A DNA stretch of 11,214 bases, taken from SVEL01 sp045126215 (GTDB lineage Bacteria; Bacillota; Clostridia; Lachnospirales; Lachnospiraceae). Where the stretch lies: contig JBGVOD010000047.1 of assembly GCA_045126215.1 (NCBI GenBank), forward strand, positions 1 through 11,214. Direction: 5' to 3'. Below the pieces are notes generated by a model. It saw only the letters and a program-made list of their open reading frames with translations, was not told where the DNA came from and did not search any database. Below are positions 7,162 through 11,214 of the stretch, one piece after another. Numbering within the stretch: position 1 is the first letter of the stretch; the number at the start of each line of letters is the position of its first letter. Position numbers and translations under genes: made by a program.

Positions 7162-7214
7162 TTGCACGTGAGGGAATCCAATGGATTTGCAATTATTTAG
7201 ACATGATATATGTC
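7162..7214 (+). promoter_or_regulatory. Structured ireB leader: bulged hairpin plus a second dyad
   Basis: AATCC (7175-7179) and GGATT (7183-7187) pair around a 3-nt AAT loop. TTGCA (7162-7166) pairs with TGCAA (7188-7192), which continues directly from the right arm, leaving an 8-nt one-sided bulge, CGTGAGGG, on the left. A separate 5-bp dyad, GACAT (7200-7204) with ATGTC (7210-7214), follows 7 nt later. The region lies 28-80 nt upstream of ireB. It matches no riboswitch or T-box that I recognise; it may be a protein-binding site or incidental. Confidence 0.35.
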
Positions 7215-7241
7215 AAAATGTAACAGAAAGGTTAGACGTAA

Positions 7242-7511
7242 ATGAGCGTAATAAGTAGTACACAATATTTTAAGACAGTTGAGGAGCCAAAGGTAGAAGT
7301 AGGAGAGGTTTTAAAAGCTGTATATAATGCTTTGGTTGACAAAGGATACAATCCTGTAAACCAAATTGTGGGTTATATTATGTCTGGAGATCCGACGTAT
7401 ATTACTAGCCATAATAATGCAAGAAGTCTTATTATGAAGGTTGAGAGGGACGAGCTTATTGAGGAAGCTTTGACATACTATATCAATAATAAGCTCAAGG
7501 GAAAAGAATAA
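7242..7511 (+). CDS. ireB: IreB family regulatory phosphoprotein (UPF0297/YrzL)
   Basis: The 89 aa protein has the family core DKGYNPVNQIVGYIMSGDP (33-51), followed by the NNAR and ERDELIEE segments (about 58-76). In Enterococcus faecalis, IreB is a substrate of the PASTA-domain Ser/Thr kinase IreK and lowers intrinsic cephalosporin resistance. From memory, the enterococcal phosphorylation sites are Thr4 and Thr7; here Thr7 followed by x-x-F is in register, while position 4 is Ile. AGAAAGG at 7225-7231 is the ribosome binding site. It heads the ireB-ruvX-DUF1292 order that is standard in Firmicutes, where it often follows alaS; here mtaB precedes it instead. Confidence 0.95.
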   Translation: MSVISSTQYFKTVEEPKVEVGEVLKAVYNALVDKGYNPVNQIVGYIMSGDPTYITSHNNARSLIMKVERDELIEEALTYYINNKLKGKE

Positions 7512-7525
7512 TTGGTGATGGATAT

Positions 7526-7972
7526 ATGAGAATAATGGGACTTGATTATGGTTCAAAGACAGTTGGAGTGGCAATTTCAGATCCACTTTTTTTAACTGCG
7601 CAACCATACGAAATAATTAGGAGAGAACAGGAAAACAAGCTACGTCGTACTCTTGCACGTATTGAGGAGTTAATAAAAGAGTACGAGGTTAATGAGATTG
7701 TGCTTGGACTCCCTAAGAATATGAATAATACACTTGGAGACAGGGCAATTAAATCTCTTGAGTTTAAAGAGATGCTTGAGAGACGTACAGGATTGAAGGT
7801 TACTATGTGGGATGAAAGGCTTTCGACAGTCAGCGCACATAATGCAATGATGGAAGCCGGTATAAGACGTGAAGACAGAGGAAAGTATGTTGATAGTATA
7901 GCTGCAGTTTTTATCCTGCAGGGATATCTTGATTACATTCATAAAACAAAAAAAGAAGAAACAGAAAAGTAG
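7526..7972 (+). CDS. ruvX: RuvX/YqgF-type RNase H-fold nuclease
   Basis: Putative pre-16S rRNA nuclease, also described as a Holliday junction resolvase-like protein. The 148 aa length is typical. The RNase H-fold acidic residues are visible: Asp7 in MGLDYGSKTVGVA, Glu97 or Asp96 in the DERLST motif (96-101), and Asp123 in YVDSIAA. GLPKNMNNTLGDRA at 61-74 matches the family's GLP-x-N-x-G signature. It starts 14 nt after ireB with a modest GGTGATGG site and corresponds to B. subtilis yrrK. The rRNA-processing and resolvase roles are alternatives from family knowledge; the sequence does not distinguish them. Confidence 0.95.
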   Translation: MRIMGLDYGSKTVGVAISDPLFLTAQPYEIIRREQENKLRRTLARIEELIKEYEVNEIVLGLPKNMNNTLGDRAIKSLEFKEMLERRTGLKVTMWDERLSTVSAHNAMMEAGIRREDRGKYVDSIAAVFILQGYLDYIHKTKKEETEK

Positions 7973-7980
7973 AGGTTAAT

Positions 7981-8250
7981 ATGACGGAAAAAATTAGTTT
8001 TGTGGATCCTGATACAAATGAAGAAGTTGAATTTTTTGTTTTAGAGCAGACAAGAATTAACGGAACAAACTATCTATTGGTTACAGAAAGTGATGATGAG
8101 ACAGAAGAAGAGACAGTTGCATATATCATGAAAGATTTGTCAAAAGATGAAGACAGCGAAGCTCTTTATGAAATGGTTGAAGATGACAATGAGCTTGAAA
8201 GTGTATCAAAGATTTTTGATGAAATACTTGAAGATATGGATATTGAGTAA
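7981..8250 (+). CDS. DUF1292 family protein (YrzB-like)
   Basis: A small (89 aa), strongly acidic protein; about a third of its residues are Asp or Glu. It begins with the FVDPDTNEEVEFFVLEQT pattern of DUF1292, then NYLLVTE and VAYIMKD strands and an acidic helical C-terminus. Function is unknown for the family. Its place directly after ruvX is the conserved third position of the B. subtilis yrzL-yrrK-yrzB cluster. The AGAGG site (7971-7975) overlaps the ruvX stop codon, suggesting coupled translation. Confidence 0.92.
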   Translation: MTEKISFVDPDTNEEVEFFVLEQTRINGTNYLLVTESDDETEEETVAYIMKDLSKDEDSEALYEMVEDDNELESVSKIFDEILEDMDIE

Positions 8251-8285
8251 TATTTTGTAAGTAGTGCACAAGACGGAGGTGTATC

Positions 8286-9959
8286 GTGAAAGTAGAAGAA
8301 AAAGAAAATGCAAAAGTAAAAATTATACCATTAGGTGGTCTTGAACAGATTGGTATGAATATGACTCTTTTTGAGTATGAAGATAATATCATTATTGTTG
8401 ATTGTGGTCTTTCATTTCCAGATGACGAAATGCTTGGAATTGATTTAGTTATTCCTGATATAACATACTTAAAGGAAAATATTGATAAAGTAAAAGGTAT
8501 AGTAATTACTCATGGACATGAAGATCATATAGGTGCTATACCATATGTTTTGAAGGAAATAAACGTCCCTATCTATGCTACTAAGTTAACACTTGGTATT
8601 ATCGAAGGAAAGCTTAAGGAACATGGTCTTGAAAAGGTAGTTAAGAAGAAACAGGTTAAGTACGGACAGTCAATTACACTTGGATGTTTCAGGGTAGAAT
8701 TCATAAAGGTAAATCATAGTATTGCCGATGCAGCTGCACTTGCAATTTTTACTCCAGCAGGTGTTATTGTTCATACAGGTGACTTTAAGATTGATTACAC
8801 ACCAGTATTTGGTGACACAACTGATTTAGTAAGATTTGGTGAATTAGGCAAGAAGGGTGTTCTGGCACTTATGGCAGATAGTACAAATGTATTAAAACCT
8901 GGATTCACAAGTTCAGAAAGAACGGTTGGTAAAACAATTGACAGAATATTTGCTGAGAATGTTTCTCATAGAATTATTATTGCTACATTTGCTTCAAATG
9001 TAGATAGAGTTCAGCAGATTATTAACTCTGCAATCAAGTACAATCGTAAGGTTGTAATTGAAGGCAGAAGTATGATAAATATTATCAATACTGCAAGAGA
9101 ATTAGAGTACCTTCAGGTACCGGATAATGTTATTATTGATATTGAAGATATGAAAAATTACACAGACGATCAGCTTGTTCTTATTACAACAGGTAGTCAG
9201 GGTGAATCAATGGCAGCATTATCAAGAATGGCAGCATCAATTCATAAAAAAGTTACAATTAAACCAGGTGATACAGTTGTTTTCAGCTCTACACCTATTC
9301 CTGGAAATGAAAAGTCTGTAACAAAAGTAATAAATGAACTTTCTATGAAAGGTGCAAATGTAATTTTTCAGGATACTCATGTATCAGGTCATGCCTGTCA
9401 GGAAGAGATAAAGTTGATATATTCACTTGTTAAGCCAAAATATGCTATTCCATTACACGGTGAATACAGACATTTAAAGGGACATGCAGAACTTGCTGAA
9501 TCCATGGGTGTTGAACTTGATAATATCTTTATTCTTTCATCAGGAGATGTATTGGAACTTGGATATAATGATGCATTTGTTTCTGACAGAGTTCAGGCAG
9601 GTAGTATTCTTGTTGATGGACTTGGTGTAGGTGATGTTGGTAATATTGTTCTTAGAGACAGACAGAATCTTGCGGAAAATGGTATTATTATTGTTGTAAT
9701 GACATTTGAGAAATACAGCAATCAGCTCTTGGCAGGACCTGATATTGTTTCGAGAGGATTTGTATACGTAAGAGAAGCAGAAAATCTTCTTGAAGATGCC
9801 AGATGTGTTGTCAATGACGCCGTTATTGATTGTATAGAAAAGAACATTGCTGACTGGGGTAAAATCAAGATGGTTGTTAAAGAAACACTTAGCGACTATT
9901 TATGGAAGAAAATTAAGAGAAATCCTATGATTTTACCTATCATTATGGAAGTAGAGTAG
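8286..9959 (+). CDS. rnj: Ribonuclease J
   Basis: Metallo-beta-lactamase/beta-CASP ribonuclease with 5'-3' exonuclease and possibly endonuclease activity, central to Gram-positive mRNA turnover and rRNA maturation. The 557 aa protein shows the metal-binding HGHEDH at 76-81, His144 in VNHSIAD, Asp166 in HTGDFK and His391 in PLHGEYRH. The beta-CASP insertion spans about 200-380, with TTGSQGE at 301-307 and SSTPIPGNE at 334-342. A C-terminal domain (about 450-557) is complete. Translation starts at GTG with a strong GGAGG at 8275-8279; no nearby ATG fits the family N-terminus. Whether it is J1- or J2-like cannot be settled from this sequence alone. Its position between DUF1292 and ylbF differs from B. 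subtilis. Confidence 0.96.
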   Translation: MKVEEKENAKVKIIPLGGLEQIGMNMTLFEYEDNIIIVDCGLSFPDDEMLGIDLVIPDITYLKENIDKVKGIVITHGHEDHIGAIPYVLKEINVPIYATKLTLGIIEGKLKEHGLEKVVKKKQVKYGQSITLGCFRVEFIKVNHSIADAAALAIFTPAGVIVHTGDFKIDYTPVFGDTTDLVRFGELGKKGVLALMADSTNVLKPGFTSSERTVGKTIDRIFAENVSHRIIIATFASNVDRVQQIINSAIKYNRKVVIEGRSMINIINTARELEYLQVPDNVIIDIEDMKNYTDDQLVLITTGSQGESMAALSRMAASIHKKVTIKPGDTVVFSSTPIPGNEKSVTKVINELSMKGANVIFQDTHVSGHACQEEIKLIYSLVKPKYAIPLHGEYRHLKGHAELAESMGVELDNIFILSSGDVLELGYNDAFVSDRVQAGSILVDGLGVGDVGNIVLRDRQNLAENGIIIVVMTFEKYSNQLLAGPDIVSRGFVYVREAENLLEDARCVVNDAVIDCIEKNIADWGKIKMVVKETLSDYLWKKIKRNPMILPIIMEVE

Positions 9960-9987
9960 TACTTTCAGAAGGGCATGGTAAAAAGGA

Positions 9988-10323
9988 ATGAATGAGCACG
10001 TTAAAGGAAAAGCTGAAGAACTAATAAGAGCAATTCTTGATAGTGAGGAGTATAAAACATATGAATCATATAAGAAGATGCTTGCTGAAACACCTGAACT
10101 GAAGGAAAGAGTACAGAATTTTAGAAAGGTTCGTCTGGAGGCTCAGTTTAGTGGAAATGAAGGTAAAGAAATTTCAAATTTGCTAATGTCGCAGTATTCA
10201 GATATATTGAATAATACTGTATCTGCAAACTATTTGAATGCAGAATTAGAAGTATGTAAGATGATACAGGTAATTAATTCTATAATAGTGGGTGGGGTAC
10301 AATTAGAACTAGACTTTTTATAG
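9988..10323 (+). CDS. Short YlbF/YmcA-family protein (DUF964)
   Basis: A helical 111 aa protein resembling the YlbF/YmcA (RicF/RicA) family, which in B. subtilis forms a complex with YaaT that steers RNase Y cleavage and affects competence and biofilm formation. B. subtilis members are about 145 aa and the complex carries [4Fe-4S] clusters; this protein is shorter and has only one cysteine (Cys90). The start is well fixed: an in-frame stop at 9979-9981 lies two codons upstream and the next Met is residue 31. The ribosome binding site is poor, with AAAAGGA touching the ATG and AGAAGGG (9967-9973) 14 nt away. It follows rnj by 28 nt, suggesting a job in RNA decay. Family call is from overall pattern, so moderate. 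Confidence 0.75.
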   Translation: MNEHVKGKAEELIRAILDSEEYKTYESYKKMLAETPELKERVQNFRKVRLEAQFSGNEGKEISNLLMSQYSDILNNTVSANYLNAELEVCKMIQVINSIIVGGVQLELDFL

Positions 10324-10374
10324 GTGATTAGATATAATTCACTTTGGAACATAGTTTACGATTGGAGAATTATT

Positions 10375-10746
10375 ATGAATCTTAAGAGTACTTCATCAAA
10401 AATACTCAGTCTTTCTATAAAGACAGTAGTGTATGTATTATTGATAGTAGTTTTATATCTTACATGTAGCAATGCTTTTAGTTTTGGAAAAGAGGTTTTC
10501 AGTGAGAAAGGAATGGTTGAACCTGGTAATGGTGTAGATATTCAGATTACTGTGCCAAATGGAGCCTCATCAAAAGAAGTTGGAGATATACTTGTAAAGA
10601 ATGGGCTTGTTAAGAGTTCATTAGCATTTGTGTTACAGTGCTTTTTGTATGACGGAGAGATTAAACCGGGAAAATATATTTTGAATACAGAGTATAATCC
10701 GCAAGAAATAGTTGAAGCGTTAAAAAATGAAGTAAAAGAAGAATAG
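10375..10746 (+). CDS. Membrane-anchored MltG/YceG-like protein without the catalytic domain
   Basis: The 123 aa protein has a short basic N-terminus, one transmembrane segment (about 14-31) and an extracytoplasmic domain, ITVPNGASSKEVGDILVKNG (58-77) through IKPGKYILNTEYNPQEIVEAL (96-116), matching the LysM-like N-terminal domain of MltG endolytic transglycosylases. Full MltG proteins are around 340-380 aa with a C-terminal catalytic domain; that domain is absent here and the next gene starts 18 nt later. The reading frame ends at a normal stop and the downstream sequence is another gene, so this looks like a stand-alone short form rather than a recent truncation. It sits where B. subtilis has yrrL (mltG). 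The ATG at 10375 has GGAG at 10364-10367; a GTG at 10324 directly after the ylbF stop lacks a site and would put 17 hydrophilic residues in front. It may bind peptidoglycan but is unlikely to cleave it. Confidence 0.8.
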   Translation: MNLKSTSSKILSLSIKTVVYVLLIVVLYLTCSNAFSFGKEVFSEKGMVEPGNGVDIQITVPNGASSKEVGDILVKNGLVKSSLAFVLQCFLYDGEIKPGKYILNTEYNPQEIVEALKNEVKEE

Positions 10747-10764
10747 CATAAGAGAAGAAAATAT

Positions 10765-11214
10765 ATGATAGTAAATGAAAGAATAGTATCGTATATTCAT
10801 TCACTTGAAAAAACGAAAATACCTCTTTTGGAAGAAATGGAAGCATTCGCAAAAGAGACAAATGTGCCGATTATCCGAAAGGAGATGGAAAGTTTTTTGA
10901 CTACAATGGTATTGTTGAAAAAACCATGTAGGATATTGGAACTTGGATGTGCCATCGGATATTCGGCAATTCTTATGAGTGAATATATGCCGGAAAATTG
11001 TAAAATTACAACAATTGAAAACTATGATAAAAGAATTCCTATTGCACGGGAAAATATATCAAAGGCAAGAAGAGGCAGTGATATTGAACTAATATTTGGA
11101 GATGCACTTGAGATTGTACCAACACTTACAGAAAAATATGACTTTGTATTTATGGATGCTGCAAAAGCACAATATATTAACTTTTTGCCACCAGTGCTTG
11201 AGGTTATGAATCAG
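10765..11214 (+). CDS. trmR: O-methyltransferase, probable tRNA 5-hydroxyuridine methyltransferase (3' end outside window)
   Basis: The first 150 residues of a class I SAM-dependent methyltransferase of the catechol-O-methyltransferase-like family; the window ends before the stop. Visible motifs are the SAM-binding ILELGCAIGYS at 57-67, ITTIEN at 81-86 (acidic ribose-binding Glu85), FGDALE at 111-116 and FMDAAKAQY at 129-137, whose Asp131 is a metal/substrate ligand in this family. Full members are about 210-220 aa. B. subtilis YrrM (TrmR) makes 5-methoxyuridine at tRNA position 34 and follows yrrL; the matching gene order here supports the same role, and the partner U32-type proteins (TrhP) would be expected just beyond the window. 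The ATG at 10765 is preceded by AGAGAAGAAA, a weak site. The general class is secure; the tRNA role is inferred from order and similarity. Confidence 0.8.
   Translation, partial: MIVNERIVSYIHSLEKTKIPLLEEMEAFAKETNVPIIRKEMESFLTTMVLLKKPCRILELGCAIGYSAILMSEYMPENCKITTIENYDKRIPIARENISKARRGSDIELIFGDALEIVPTLTEKYDFVFMDAAKAQYINFLPPVLEVMNQ

Noticed and set aside
7311..7607. Minus-strand reading frames of 60-150 codons across the window, such as this one opposite ireB and ruvX
   Set aside because: They lie opposite well-recognised genes, have no ribosome binding sites or family motifs, and show low-complexity Leu/Ser/Tyr-rich composition typical of antisense frames.
10324..10374. GTG start for the MltG-like gene directly after the ylbF stop
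   Set aside because: No ribosome binding site, and the added residues would place a non-signal-like segment before the membrane anchor; the ATG at 10375 has GGAG at a good distance.
1..11214. Search for a mobile element, defence island or CRISPR array
   Set aside because: No transposase, integrase, toxin-antitoxin pair, direct-repeat array or composition break was seen; all genes but one are co-oriented housekeeping genes with tight spacing.

Overview
The window is AT-rich and gene-dense, and it reads as a chromosomal housekeeping segment of a Gram-positive Clostridia member. Lachnospiraceae is my best guess. The basis is AGGAGG-type ribosome binding sites, Firmicutes-specific families (IreB, DUF1292, RNase J, YlbF, an HPr-like protein) and gene order. 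I see no phage, plasmid, insertion sequence, CRISPR, rRNA or tRNA gene. No stretch over 300 bases lacks a gene.

Left block (59-5344, + strand): a small radical SAM protein resembling the TatD-associated family, Maf nucleotide pyrophosphatase, PrmA (ribosomal protein L11 methyltransferase), RsmE (16S rRNA U1498 methyltransferase), a cysteine desulfurase and ThiI (tRNA 4-thiouridine synthase). Gaps are 1-17 nt, so this looks like one transcription unit. The desulfurase and ThiI form a sulfur-transfer pair.

Middle: a single minus-strand gene (5477-5710) encodes an HPr-fold protein without the phosphocarrier histidine. It has its own terminator. It is divergent from mtaB (5830-7134), the tRNA ms2t6A37 methylthiotransferase. 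The 119-bp divergent region holds two candidate promoters on nearly the same bases and a perfect 8-bp inverted repeat.

Right block (7242 to the window end, + strand): IreB, RuvX/YqgF, a DUF1292 protein, RNase J, a short YlbF-family protein, a membrane-anchored MltG/YceG-like protein lacking the catalytic domain, and the first 150 codons of an O-methyltransferase that is probably TrmR. The order matches the Bacillus subtilis yrzL-yrrK-yrzB-yrrL-yrrM cluster, with RNase J and YlbF inserted before the yrrL position. The prmA-rsmE-mtaB order likewise matches B. subtilis yqeT-yqeU-yqeV, with the desulfurase, ThiI and the HPr-like gene inserted.

The common theme is translation and RNA quality: tRNA and ribosome modification, RNA decay, nucleotide-pool hygiene, and some cell-envelope signalling. 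I see no clear new defence or mobile system. The items most worth a second look are the His-less HPr-like gene with its divergent control region, the catalytic-domain-free MltG, the RNase J/YlbF pairing, and the uncharacterised radical SAM protein.
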